Source of the DNA: Fen-1258 sp041658245
Lineage (GTDB): Bacteria; Bacteroidota; Ignavibacteria; Ignavibacteriales; Melioribacteraceae
Assembly: GCA_041658245.1 (NCBI GenBank)
Contig: JBBAAM010000007.1
Span: 1-64,000 of the forward strand
Length of the DNA: 64,000 nucleotides
Reading direction: 5' to 3'
The notes under the pieces are model-generated. The model saw only the letters and a list, made by a program, of their open reading frames with translations. It was not told where the DNA came from and did no database searches. Below are positions 8,311 to 16,941 of the stretch, in pieces. The position numbers and the translations under genes are program-made. Each line of letters opens with the position of its first letter. The first letter of the stretch is position 1.

Positions 8311-9573
8311 TCAGCTTTTTGTTTTCGGTTGAATGGCAATACCTGAAAAGTTATTTTCGGTTGATATTAGTTTTTTCATCCAATCATTTTTGACTACATC
8401 ATATTCTTGTTTGTATTTTTTACCAACCGGACCGGATGATTGATATTTTTCTCTTAATGGATTTACCTGTCTTCCGTTTTTCCAAAAACGAAAACATACA
8501 TGCGGACCGTTTGCTAGCCCGGTGCTTCCGACATAACCAATAACTTGACCTTGAGAAACTGAAACTCCGCGGTGAATTCCTTTTGCAAAACGCGACATGT
8601 GTAAATATTGGGTTGTGTAAGTAGCGTTGTGTTTAACTTTGATATAATTTCCATTATCGCTTGTATAACTTGCTTCAATAACAACTCCGTTGCCGACTGT
8701 CATAATCGGTGTTCCAGTAGGAGCGGCGTAATCTGTTCCAAGGTGTGCTTTTGCTCTATGAAGTATTGGATGATAACGGTTCATGGAATAACGCGAACTA
8801 ATTCTGCTGTATTTCAGTGGCGCCTTCAAGAATAATCTTTTAAGACTATTCCCTTTTTCATCGAAATAGCTTTCGCCTTTTTCTTTATCAAAGTAAAAAG
8901 CGAAATGATTTTCCTTATTGGAAAAGAAATTTGCAGCACGGATTTTTCCAACACCAACGGATTCTCCGTCAACAAGTATTTGCTCGTAAATAACTTTGAA
9001 ACTGTCTGTAGGTTGAATTCTAAAGAAATCAATCTGCCATGCATAAATATCTTCCAGTCGTGCAGCAACTTGTAATTCAATATTTTTTTCTTGGAGTGTT
9101 TGATATAAAGAATTACTGATCACTCCTGAGACTGTTCTTTCTCTAATCGTAACCGGTTTTTGTTTTTTGTAAATATTAACAGAGTCGCCAATATCAAAAA
9201 CAACATAGTTCACCGGATCCTGCACATAAACAAAATATTTAACTGTTTCTACAGAATCCCACTTTGCATAAACATACAATTCGTCATCGGCTCTAAATTT
9301 GCGAAGCGGAAATATATCGCGAGCCGCTTTTTCTATTTGATTGATTTTTTGCTGAGTTACTCCATGAGGGATCAAAATATCTGAAAGAGTTTGATCTGCA
9401 TCTATTGTATCTCGTACTTCAATAAGGTTTGCAACACTTAGTCCAAATTGATTTGGTTTTAGTTCTTCGTTCTTAATTTTTTGTTCTTCACTCTTACAAG
9501 AATTGAGCGAAATTAAACCAATGGAGAGAAAAAATATTTGAGTATAAAAAAGAAACTTACTTCGCATTAGCAT
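8311..9573 (-). CDS. M23 family murein endopeptidase, lipoprotein
   Basis: This 420-residue envelope protein has a lipoprotein signal (hydrophobic residues 8-24 ending in LNSC). A LysM/OapA-like middle part follows, then a C-terminal LytM domain from about residue 270. The zinc motif HLGTD is present, as is the YLH segment. The usual final HxH motif reads GPHVCF, so the second His, a zinc ligand in LytM enzymes, is Cys. It probably trims or opens peptidoglycan cross-links. The start can be either of two ATGs six bases apart. Confidence 0.85.
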   Translation of the reverse strand: MLMRSKFLFYTQIFFLSIGLISLNSCKSEEQKIKNEELKPNQFGLSVANLIEVRDTIDADQTLSDILIPHGVTQQKINQIEKAARDIFPLRKFRADDELYVYAKWDSVETVKYFVYVQDPVNYVVFDIGDSVNIYKKQKPVTIRERTVSGVISNSLYQTLQEKNIELQVAARLEDIYAWQIDFFRIQPTDSFKVIYEQILVDGESVGVGKIRAANFFSNKENHFAFYFDKEKGESYFDEKGNSLKRLFLKAPLKYSRISSRYSMNRYHPILHRAKAHLGTDYAAPTGTPIMTVGNGVVIEASYTSDNGNYIKVKHNATYTTQYLHMSRFAKGIHRGVSVSQGQVIGYVGSTGLANGPHVCFRFWKNGRQVNPLREKYQSSGPVGKKYKQEYDVVKNDWMKKLISTENNFSGIAIQPKTKS

Positions 9574-9667
9574 CTTCTCGCATTAAACCGAATAATGTTC
9601 CTTCAACATATTTGCAGTAAAGGAGGATATCGTTCGCGAGTATTTCAAAATGTATAATGCGGTTCAT
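9557..9667 (-). pseudogene. Internally deleted VOC-family gene (36-codon remnant)
   Basis: The reading frame encodes MNRIIHFEILAND followed directly by YCKYVEGTLFGLMREDANAK. The first part resembles the N terminus, and the second the extreme C terminus, of glyoxalase/VOC proteins of about 120-130 residues. About 90 central residues are missing. It has a plausible ribosome-binding site (AAGGA) but is too short to fold as a VOC module. It overlaps the M23 gene by 17 bases. Family recognition is from memory of typical VOC ends. Confidence 0.7.
9641..9667. repeat. 27-bp direct repeat, copy 1 (flanks yhdJ)
   Basis: This copy is identical at 26 of 27 positions to 10633-10659. It encodes the start of the VOC remnant, MNRIIHFEI. 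The two copies are in the same orientation and bracket the methyltransferase gene. Confidence 0.9.
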
Positions 9668-9681
9668 AGTATTATCCTTCT

Positions 9682-10524
9682 TCATAATTGTTCTTTATTT
9701 ATTTTTATTTCTTCATAAGTTTTTAATTCTTTAATCAGCTTCTCACCTTTGTATTCATCCGATAGCTTTAATCTCCTCAACCCAATCTTGATATAGTCTT
9801 CTTGCAGCTCGATAGAAATTGATTTACGACCAAGTTGCTGTGCTACATATGCAGTTGTAAAACTTCCTGCGAAAGGATCTAATACTGTATCGCCAGGATT
9901 GGAACTTGCTTTGATTATTCTCTCCAATAGTGCGATTGGCTTTTGTGTAGGGTGGTTTTCATACTCATCCATTCTATAACGTACACGCGGAAATTCCCAA
10001 ACATTACCGGGTACTTTTTTTGAATTATAAACTTGTGGTGGGTTTTTCCGGTAATCAATCAGCTTACGTTCAGCACCGGTTCTTGCATCAACCAGAATTT
10101 CATCAATATTAAAAGTGTAATTATTTTTATCCTTAACACAAAATAAAATTGGTTCATAGAGCGAGCCGTAATAATTTTTTGCTTGAACACCAGAGCTATC
10201 ATAATACCAAACAATTCGAGAAAGAATATGTAACTTATCTCTTAAGAAAATATCAAAGTAAGGCATAAATTGTGTAGAAGTCATTACATATAAACTTCCA
10301 CTTGGTTTTAGTTTTTTGATGCAAAGCTGTAACCAAGTATATGACCACTCTAAGTAGTCTGAATCATTTTCCCATTTATCTTTATGCCCATTGAAATTCT
10401 TACCAATGTTATATGGCGGATCAATAAAAATTAAATCAACAGAAGAATCTTTGATTTCACTCGCAAGTGCATCAATTGCATTGCCGTGAATTATTTTATG
10501 ATATTTATTATCAAATATTTCCAT
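9682..10524 (-). CDS. yhdJ: YhdJ-like DNA adenine methyltransferase
   Basis: This 280-residue beta-class methyltransferase has IDPPYNIGKNF (catalytic motif IV, about 34-44) before the SAM-binding DPFAGSFTT (about 227-235). It also has YDSSGVQAK, DYRKNPPQ and ENHPTQKP segments that closely match E. coli YhdJ, an orphan adenine methyltransferase acting on ATGCAT. No restriction enzyme is adjacent. A 27-bp direct repeat lies on each side, suggesting it was inserted into or beside a VOC gene. Target specificity here is inferred from YhdJ only. Confidence 0.9.
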   Translation of the reverse strand: MEIFDNKYHKIIHGNAIDALASEIKDSSVDLIFIDPPYNIGKNFNGHKDKWENDSDYLEWSYTWLQLCIKKLKPSGSLYVMTSTQFMPYFDIFLRDKLHILSRIVWYYDSSGVQAKNYYGSLYEPILFCVKDKNNYTFNIDEILVDARTGAERKLIDYRKNPPQVYNSKKVPGNVWEFPRVRYRMDEYENHPTQKPIALLERIIKASSNPGDTVLDPFAGSFTTAYVAQQLGRKSISIELQEDYIKIGLRRLKLSDEYKGEKLIKELKTYEEIKINKEQL

Positions 10525-10608
10525 AAATAAATTATGTAGTTAAAATTTATTACAAATGTGTCAGACAAAATCTATGAAAATCAATTGAGGTAGTAAACAA
10601 AAAAACAC

Positions 10609-10659
10609 TTATCGGTTCGAACCTTTTATTCGTATTTCAAAATGTATAATGCTGTTCAT
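10609..10659 (-). pseudogene. VOC-family N-terminal fragment
   Basis: This is a 16-codon frame starting MNSIIHFEI, then leaving the VOC pattern and stopping. It duplicates the start of the remnant at 9557-9667 and lies 12 bases after the moxR stop. It is too short to be functional. I read it as debris of a duplication that accompanied the arrival of yhdJ. Confidence 0.65.
10633..10659. repeat. 27-bp direct repeat, copy 2 (flanks yhdJ)
   Basis: This copy differs from 9641-9667 by a single base near its end. The spacing between copies is about 1 kb and contains only the methyltransferase gene and short flanks. Confidence 0.9.
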
Positions 10660-10671
10660 TGTTTTTCTTTC

Positions 10672-11658
10672 TTAGATTAACTTTTTTATTATCTCAACCG
10701 AATTAATACCTTCTGCTTCTGCTGAGAAGTTTGGAATAATACGGTGACGAAGAACCGGGATTAAAAACGATTTAACATCATCAATCGCCGGTGTAAATCG
10801 TCCTTCAATAACTGCTTTCGTTTTAGCTGCTAATATCAAATATTGAGAAGCGCGCGGACCGGCGCCCCAAGCAACGTGTTCTTTTATAAAACTATGTTGG
10901 TTTTTTGTTGTGGGCCGTGTGTTGTTCACAAAATTAACAGCAAATTCAATTACGTTTTCAGCAACCGGAACTCTTTTAATTAAATTTTGAAAATTGATCA
11001 GCTCACCTGAACTGAGTACTTTTTTTAATTCTGGTTTGTAATCACTGGTTGTTGATTTAATAATTTCTACTTCTTCCTTAAAGCTTGGATAATCTAACCA
11101 CAAATTGAACATGAAACGATCAAGTTGAGCTTCCGGTAAAGGATAAGTTCCTTCCTGCTCGATAGGATTTTGTGTAGCTAGTACAAAGAACGGTTCATCA
11201 AGTGTTCGTGTTACACCTGCGGCAGTTACTTTGTGTTCCTGCATTGCTTCAAGAAGAGCGCTTTGAGTTTTTGGCGGAGTTCGGTTGATCTCATCAGCTA
11301 AAATAATATTAGCAAAAACAGGACCCTGAATAAATCTGAATATACGTTTCTTAGTAACGGGATCTTCATCAATAATTTCTGTGCCTGTTATATCGCTGGG
11401 CATTAAATCCGGTGTAAACTGAATTCGGCTGAATTTAAGATCGAGAACTTCCGAAAGTGTTTTAATCAATAAAGTTTTCGCGAGACCGGGAACACCTACA
11501 AGCAGACAGTGACCTCTAGATAGAAGACTAATAAGAAGATCATTAACAACTTGATCCTGACCAATAATTACTTTTGCAATCTCCTGTTTGATTTGTTTTA
11601 CTGAATGAGCTAATTGCTCAACAGTCTGTACATCATTTGTGTTTTTTTGATCTAACAA
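10672..11658 (-). CDS. MoxR-family AAA+ ATPase
   Basis: This 328-residue ATPase of the MoxR group probably assists assembly or activation of protein complexes together with VWA-domain proteins. Walker A reads GVPGLAKTLL (about 57-66) and Walker B ILADEINR (about 117-124). The DRFMF segment of the sensor region and a C-terminal lid follow. The start codon appears to be TTG, preceded by an AGGA site, as no ATG is better placed. No VWA or DUF58 gene is downstream; a methyltransferase and an M23 peptidase follow instead. Confidence 0.9.
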   Translation of the reverse strand: MLDQKNTNDVQTVEQLAHSVKQIKQEIAKVIIGQDQVVNDLLISLLSRGHCLLVGVPGLAKTLLIKTLSEVLDLKFSRIQFTPDLMPSDITGTEIIDEDPVTKKRIFRFIQGPVFANIILADEINRTPPKTQSALLEAMQEHKVTAAGVTRTLDEPFFVLATQNPIEQEGTYPLPEAQLDRFMFNLWLDYPSFKEEVEIIKSTTSDYKPELKKVLSSGELINFQNLIKRVPVAENVIEFAVNFVNNTRPTTKNQHSFIKEHVAWGAGPRASQYLILAAKTKAVIEGRFTPAIDDVKSFLIPVLRHRIIPNFSAEAEGINSVEIIKKLI

Positions 11659-11704
11659 TATTTTTCCTATGATTATACTTTATTTAATGAAAATATCTTT
11701 GTTT

Positions 11705-12973
11705 CTATAATTTAACATCCCAATAAATTTTATTTTTTAATTCATCCATCCACTTTGCATACAATTTTTGTTTCTTGTAATACTCAGCAATTCGTTTTAT
11801 TTCCGGATAGTCAATATTTAAGTCTGCTTTATGAGCCGGAATTCTTTTTTTCAATTTAACAATATGATAACCGTAAACATTTCTATCTACTTCAAGTCGT
11901 TTTGGAAAACTTACCTCGCCTTCCTTTAATTTATAAATAACATCAAGAAGAGATTTGTCAAGCTGGCTCGTCTCAAACGTTCCAAGCTCTCCACCGAACT
12001 TAGCAGATTCTTTATCATCACTATACTGCCGTGCATAGTATTCTATATTATTTTTACCACGAACAATACTATCTCTTAAATCTGTTAAAAACTCAATTGC
12101 CTTTAGATCAGATTCTTCATCACTCTTAACTTTAATAAGAATATGTCTGCAATGGATTGATTCGCCGCGTCTTTCTAAAAGTTGAATTATATGAAAGCCA
12201 AAAACAGTTTCTACTACACCGGAAATTTGATTTGGAGCTAATGCAAATGCAGCCGCTTCAAACTCAGTCACCAACGCTCCTCTTTTAACGGAACCAAGAT
12301 CGCCGCCTTGCGATGCGTTGCCGGTATCATTAGAATATTTTTTTGCAAGTGCAGCAAAATCAGCGCCTTGCTTAAGTGAATCCAACAAGGATATAGCAAA
12401 ATCTTTTGCTTTCTTTTTTATACGTTCTCCTGTTTTAGGATTTTGGAAGACATGCTGTATAACAAATTTCTCCTGAACATCCGGCAATGAATCACGGAAA
12501 GTTTCAAAAAAATCTTCAACTTCTTTTCTTGTAGCATCAAGTTGGCCGAATTTCTTCTGCTGAAGCATATAAGACATTAATCCTTTACGAGTATCATCTT
12601 GGAGTGATCGTTTTATTTTTTCATACGGCATACCGTAAATTTGTTCAAGCCGATCACGCGAGCCATATTGCTGAATAAAATAATTCATCTGGTCTTCAAG
12701 GCGCTGTTTCACTTGATCATCAGTAACAGTTATCGAATCAAGTTCTGCCTGAGCAAAAAGCAGTTTTTCTTCTATCATTGCATTTAGAATCTGACGGCGT
12801 AAATTAACATCAGCCGGATTTAGATTCTTTTGGGCAGCTTCCATATTAGTTCTGAAATCAAGTTCTGATTGTAAAATGATTTCATTATCAACAACAGCAA
12901 CAATTTTATCTATTGCTTGCTGTGCATTTATTACTCCGGCAATTACCAACAGGATAAAAAATATTTTCTTCAT
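11705..12973 (-). CDS. SurA-like periplasmic peptidyl-prolyl isomerase
   Basis: This 422-residue protein has a signal peptide (residues 1-17, ending INAQ) and a SurA-type N-terminal chaperone region from about 19-165. Two parvulin domains follow (about 170-265 and 275-375). The first keeps YSND...GGDLG and FGFHII patterns. It likely escorts outer-membrane proteins through the periplasm. It overlaps the upstream gene by four bases and is followed by moxR, so the three parvulin-type genes and moxR may be one unit. Confidence 0.9.
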   Translation of the reverse strand: MKKIFFILLVIAGVINAQQAIDKIVAVVDNEIILQSELDFRTNMEAAQKNLNPADVNLRRQILNAMIEEKLLFAQAELDSITVTDDQVKQRLEDQMNYFIQQYGSRDRLEQIYGMPYEKIKRSLQDDTRKGLMSYMLQQKKFGQLDATRKEVEDFFETFRDSLPDVQEKFVIQHVFQNPKTGERIKKKAKDFAISLLDSLKQGADFAALAKKYSNDTGNASQGGDLGSVKRGALVTEFEAAAFALAPNQISGVVETVFGFHIIQLLERRGESIHCRHILIKVKSDEESDLKAIEFLTDLRDSIVRGKNNIEYYARQYSDDKESAKFGGELGTFETSQLDKSLLDVIYKLKEGEVSFPKRLEVDRNVYGYHIVKLKKRIPAHKADLNIDYPEIKRIAEYYKKQKLYAKWMDELKNKIYWDVKL

Positions 12974-13815
12974 TCTAAATACCTCTCAATTTCCAAATTA
13001 TGATCTGCGATTAATTTATCTATATACTCTTTTATATACTGACTTCTTTTTACAATTGATAATCTTTCTTTTACTTCATTCTTAACCATATCCAGCGGCG
13101 GGATAAGATCTTTACCAAGCTTTTCAAGAAGTTGAACAACTGTGAATTTCATCGGTTCCGTTTCTAAAACAACACTTACTTCGTTTACACCTAAAGTTGT
13201 GATAACGCGAAGCAATGTAGTCGGTTGGATCTGATATTTTAATAACAATTTTTGAGGATGTAATTCGATTACTGATTGATCATCACGATATTGATTTAAT
13301 GCCCGATTCCATTCGGTTTCGAGTAAAGAATTTCTGAATTCAACCGCTTTATTATAATCGTTAAATTTAATTTCATTTAATCTGTAAGCATCATCAACCA
13401 GTTTAAAATCATCTTTATTGTTATCAAAATATTTTTTTATTTCGTCTTCAGTCGGTTCGATTCTATTCTCATCCACTATTTTCCTAATGAATAAGGCGGA
13501 AGCTAATTCTTTTTGAGTCCGGTCCAGCAATGATTTGAATTCTTTGTCATCTAATAATCCTTTATCAGCCGCTTCTTGAAATAGAATTTCGGTTTGTATC
13601 CAGTTGTTGATATACTCTTCTCTATATATCCCTTTATTACGTTCTTCCGTTAAAGCTAATTTTACATCATCTTCCGTTAATACGGACTTATTTACTTTTG
13701 CAATATGCTTGGATGGTTTTTCTTCTTTAGAACAACCATACTGAGTTAATGCAAAAGCAAAAAATATTATTATGTAATTATTGTTACTGCTTAAATGCTT
13801 TGCTAAGTTCTTCAT
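12970..13815 (-). CDS. SurA/PpiC-related lipoprotein
   Basis: This 281-residue protein has an N-terminal hydrophobic stretch ending in QYGC (about residue 28), a probable lipobox. The rest resembles the helical chaperone region of SurA-like proteins, but I see no clear parvulin active-site pattern, so isomerase activity is doubtful. The gene overlaps the preceding parvulin gene by 32 bases and the next by four. It is probably a companion folding factor for outer-membrane proteins. Confidence 0.75.
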   Translation of the reverse strand: MKNLAKHLSSNNNYIIIFFAFALTQYGCSKEEKPSKHIAKVNKSVLTEDDVKLALTEERNKGIYREEYINNWIQTEILFQEAADKGLLDDKEFKSLLDRTQKELASALFIRKIVDENRIEPTEDEIKKYFDNNKDDFKLVDDAYRLNEIKFNDYNKAVEFRNSLLETEWNRALNQYRDDQSVIELHPQKLLLKYQIQPTTLLRVITTLGVNEVSVVLETEPMKFTVVQLLEKLGKDLIPPLDMVKNEVKERLSIVKRSQYIKEYIDKLIADHNLEIERYLE

Positions 13816-15766
13816 AATATAGTTTTGGTTTATAAACTTTTTTAAGCTTATTCAAATATTCATCCTCCAGGCGTTTGCTTTCGCTTTCCTGTAATTGACT
13901 GCTTGCTTCTGCTTTTGCTTCATCAAAAGTTTTTATGCGAGCTGAATCGCGTTTAACTAGTTTTACAATTGACCAACCGTTATCAATTCGGAAAGGTTTG
14001 GAAATATCACCTAAGTTCTTCAATTCGTTTGATTGTTTTGATAATTCATTGATATCAATATTTACTAAACCGTGATAACCGGGAGTGTTATCATATCCGG
14101 TTCTTTGATTATACTTTGCAAACAAAGTATCATAGTTAGCATTTGACGCTACTAATGAATAACACTTGTTCATCAAAGAATCTGTTTGACAGTAGATCTC
14201 TTTGAACTCAACTCGATCTTTCCATTTATAGTTTTGTTTATTTTGTTCCCAAAAAGAATAAACTTTCGCACTGTCTATAGAAATTTTAGACCATACTTCT
14301 TCTTCAAGAATTTGGAATAAATAAATTCCTTTTTCGTATTCGTCAATCAGTTTTGCAAATTCGGGATTCTCATTATCGTATGTTAAAGCTTTTTCTTTGA
14401 TCAATAAGTCGCCGGAATATATTTTCAGAGATTCATCAAGGATCAATGAATTAATAATCATATTTAAGCTAATATTACGTTTGATCATAAATGCGAACAA
14501 ACTATCGCATGGATAAGATTTATTATTAATTCTAAAAAGCTCCTGGCTTCCAACTACTTTCTGCAGATTACTTTTCCAGTAACTCTCGGTGATTCTTGTT
14601 GTATCGCTGTTAGCCAATATCTTAGCAAATGTTTCTCCATTTAAGGAATACTTCAATTCCGTTTTTAATTTTTCCCCTAATTGTTCATAGTCTGTTTTAT
14701 AACGCATCCGGTCGTAAATCGTTTTAAGTTCTTCTTTCTCTTGTTCGTAGGTTGGATATGAAAATTCGTCGGCTAATCTTATTAAGTGAAAACCAAATTG
14801 TGTTTTAACAATAGGAGAAATTTCACCTTTCTTTAGTTTGAATGCAGTTTCATCAAATTCTTTTACAGTACGTCCGCGTTGAATGGATCCGATAGAACCT
14901 CTCTGAATAGCGCTTCCTTTATCTTGAGAATATTTTAGCGCCATTTCGCCAAAGTCAGCTCCTTTTTTAATTTGTAATTCTATATCCTGAATTGTTTTGT
15001 ATGCTTTGGCAGTATCGGTTTGACTTGTTGAATCAGCAAAAGGAATTAATATATGTTCAACTGCGATTGATACCCTACGTGGATGTTTTTCGGTAATTTT
15101 GATTATATGATAACCTGAACCGGAGAAAACTAATTCGGGATAAATTTTTCCTAGCTCTGTTCCATAGACAGCATCTTCAATAGCAATATTGTTTACTAAA
15201 CCGGCAGTAAAATAGTAAACATCTCCGCCGTTGTTTTTTGAATAAGTATCTTTGGAATATTGTTTAGCTAGTGTTGCAAAATCTTCTCCGTTTTGAATAC
15301 GCTTTATAAGCTCTTTACCCAATTCTTTCACTTTACTTTCGCTCATAGAAGAATCGGGAAGAAGAAAAATATGACTTGCTCTAAATTCAGTTTTTCTTTT
15401 TTCATAAAGCTTATGCATATTCGGTTCATATAATTTATCGTTTAAATATAGAGTAGAGCCAATATTCATTTTATAATCACGTAATTCTTTTTGCATATCG
15501 GAGTCTTTTGTATAACCACGTACTTCAGCATCGCGTAATTTTAATTTATAGTTAAGATAGAGATTGAGAAATTTTTGATAAGAACTCAACGAATCTGTTT
15601 TAACTTTTTCATATCCGCCAGAATTTCTTTCGTATGCCTTCTCAAAATCATCTAAATAAATTTTGTAATTGCCGTATTCTGCAACAACTATCCTCTGGTT
15701 TTGGGATGCGCATGAGATGAAAATAAATAATGGTAAAATGAGTAAAAGTAATTTCGTCCTATGCAT
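13784..15766 (-). CDS. Large parvulin-type peptidyl-prolyl isomerase, lipoprotein
   Basis: This 660-residue protein has a lipoprotein signal (hydrophobic 6-18, ending FISC). Two parvulin repeats lie at about 115-215 (FRASHIFLL, GGDVYYF, GYHIIKI) and 225-330 (VEHILIP, GSIGSIQRG, FGFHLIRL). A third, weaker rotamase-like part lies near 510-620. A PpiD/SurA-like envelope folding role is likely. A strong GGAGGT ribosome site precedes the ATG, and a promoter-like sequence lies 37-65 bases upstream. It starts the folding-factor operon. Confidence 0.88.
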   Translation of the reverse strand: MHRTKLLLLILPLFIFISCASQNQRIVVAEYGNYKIYLDDFEKAYERNSGGYEKVKTDSLSSYQKFLNLYLNYKLKLRDAEVRGYTKDSDMQKELRDYKMNIGSTLYLNDKLYEPNMHKLYEKRKTEFRASHIFLLPDSSMSESKVKELGKELIKRIQNGEDFATLAKQYSKDTYSKNNGGDVYYFTAGLVNNIAIEDAVYGTELGKIYPELVFSGSGYHIIKITEKHPRRVSIAVEHILIPFADSTSQTDTAKAYKTIQDIELQIKKGADFGEMALKYSQDKGSAIQRGSIGSIQRGRTVKEFDETAFKLKKGEISPIVKTQFGFHLIRLADEFSYPTYEQEKEELKTIYDRMRYKTDYEQLGEKLKTELKYSLNGETFAKILANSDTTRITESYWKSNLQKVVGSQELFRINNKSYPCDSLFAFMIKRNISLNMIINSLILDESLKIYSGDLLIKEKALTYDNENPEFAKLIDEYEKGIYLFQILEEEVWSKISIDSAKVYSFWEQNKQNYKWKDRVEFKEIYCQTDSLMNKCYSLVASNANYDTLFAKYNQRTGYDNTPGYHGLVNIDINELSKQSNELKNLGDISKPFRIDNGWSIVKLVKRDSARIKTFDEAKAEASSQLQESESKRLEDEYLNKLKKVYKPKLYYEELSKAFKQ

Positions 15767-15802
15767 TAGGAAACCTCCATTAGTGTGATTTTTTAGTGTG
15801 CT

Positions 15803-15831
15803 ATTTTACCCATTGAGGGTTTGAAAATCAA
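15803..15831 (-). promoter_or_regulatory. Putative promoter of the folding-factor operon
   Basis: TTGATT (from 15831) with 17 bases to TAAAAT (15808-15803), that is TTG-N20-TA, fits a general sigma-70 promoter. The TAnnTTTG form is only partly matched. The predicted leader is about 30 bases. Confidence 0.4.
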
Positions 15832-15857
15832 GGAATGAAGCGGTTGTTCTTTAAATG

Positions 15858-16817
15858 CTAATGCTTCTTTCGCTGAGTTTTTATACTGATTGGCGCGGTA
15901 TTGCGTTCCCAGAAAACACCAAATTCATATCCTTGAATAGTTTTATTTTTTTCTGCTTCTACGAGCCGTTTTTCAGCGATACAAGCATAAAATAAGTCTA
16001 ATTCGATACCAACAAATGTGCGGTCTAACTTCTTGGCAACAACCGACGAAGTTCCCGAGCCAAGGAAAGGATCAAATACCAAATCCCCTTTGTTGGAACC
16101 GGCGAGAATTAACTTAGCAATCAGCTTTTCCGGCTTCTGAGTAGGATGAGGTGTGTTCTCGCCCATAGACCAGAACGGAACTGAAATATCATTCCAAATA
16201 TTAGAAGGAAAAGTTAAACGGTAATCGCCATTCTTAAGTGAACTCCAATCTTTCGGTTTCCCATTTGAATCGCGATACGGGGCAAGAACTCTTCTGTTCA
16301 ATTTAACAGTATCAGTGTTGAAAGTATATTTATTTGAGTTAGTGCAGAACCAAATATCTTCCGAATTATTCTTCCAATTTTTATTAGCGCCCCTTCCTTT
16401 CTCTCTTTCCCAGGTAATTCGGTTTCTAACAATAAAATATTTTTCCAGAACTAGAGGAATTGAAATCGAAGTATGCCAGTCCCCGCAAAAATAAATTGAA
16501 GCAGTAGGTTTCAAAATCCGTTTTAGTTTGGAGATAAAACTCTCAATCCACTCGGCATATTCAAGAACGGATCTTTCTTTAAATGAATTTGAATTAAATG
16601 TTTTAGTAAGATTATATGGCGGATCAATAATAATCAGATCAACAAATTTTTCCGGTAAAAAGTCTAAAACATCAAATAAATTTTGGTTGATAGTTTTATT
16701 AATGATTTCCGTAAGTGAAGTTTTGTTGTCCAGTTTTATTAATCGTTTAGAATAATCGGATATTTCTTTACGGCTTAATGTGATTGTTTTATTTCGAGGA
16801 GATTTTGGTTTATTCAA
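15858..16817 (-). CDS. Stand-alone beta-class DNA methyltransferase
   Basis: This 319-residue site-specific methyltransferase (N6-adenine or N4-cytosine) has IIDPPYNLTKTF (about 62-73) before the SAM-binding DPFLGSGTSS (about 258-267). It also has the HPTQKPEKL linker seen in this class. The target sequence cannot be told. No nuclease gene is adjacent, so it may be an orphan regulator or the remains of a restriction system. It lies between metG and the parvulin operon. Confidence 0.9.
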   Translation of the reverse strand: MNKPKSPRNKTITLSRKEISDYSKRLIKLDNKTSLTEIINKTINQNLFDVLDFLPEKFVDLIIIDPPYNLTKTFNSNSFKERSVLEYAEWIESFISKLKRILKPTASIYFCGDWHTSISIPLVLEKYFIVRNRITWEREKGRGANKNWKNNSEDIWFCTNSNKYTFNTDTVKLNRRVLAPYRDSNGKPKDWSSLKNGDYRLTFPSNIWNDISVPFWSMGENTPHPTQKPEKLIAKLILAGSNKGDLVFDPFLGSGTSSVVAKKLDRTFVGIELDLFYACIAEKRLVEAEKNKTIQGYEFGVFWERNTAPISIKTQRKKH

Positions 16818-16864
16818 TGTCTGTTATTTTTATTTTTAAACTTAACTTAAATGGAGCGCTGATT

Positions 16865-16908
16865 ATTATGATTGTTTATGATTTATTATGATCATAACGA
16901 ATCATAAT
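16865..16908 (-). terminator. AT-rich hairpin after metG, possible terminator
   Basis: Nine-base arms (16865-16873 and 16900-16908) enclose a perfect 12-bp palindrome TTATGATCATAA (16886-16897). The whole element is built of TTATGATT-like units. It follows the metG stop and precedes the methyltransferase gene. Confidence 0.45.
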
Positions 16909-16941
16909 CATCATAAAAATCCGTGTTCTATTCTTACAAAA

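Noticed and set aside
9641..10659. The 27-bp repeats as the target duplication of an insertion sequence
   Set aside because: No transposase or terminal inverted repeats are present, and 27 bp encoding a protein start is better explained by gene-fragment duplication.
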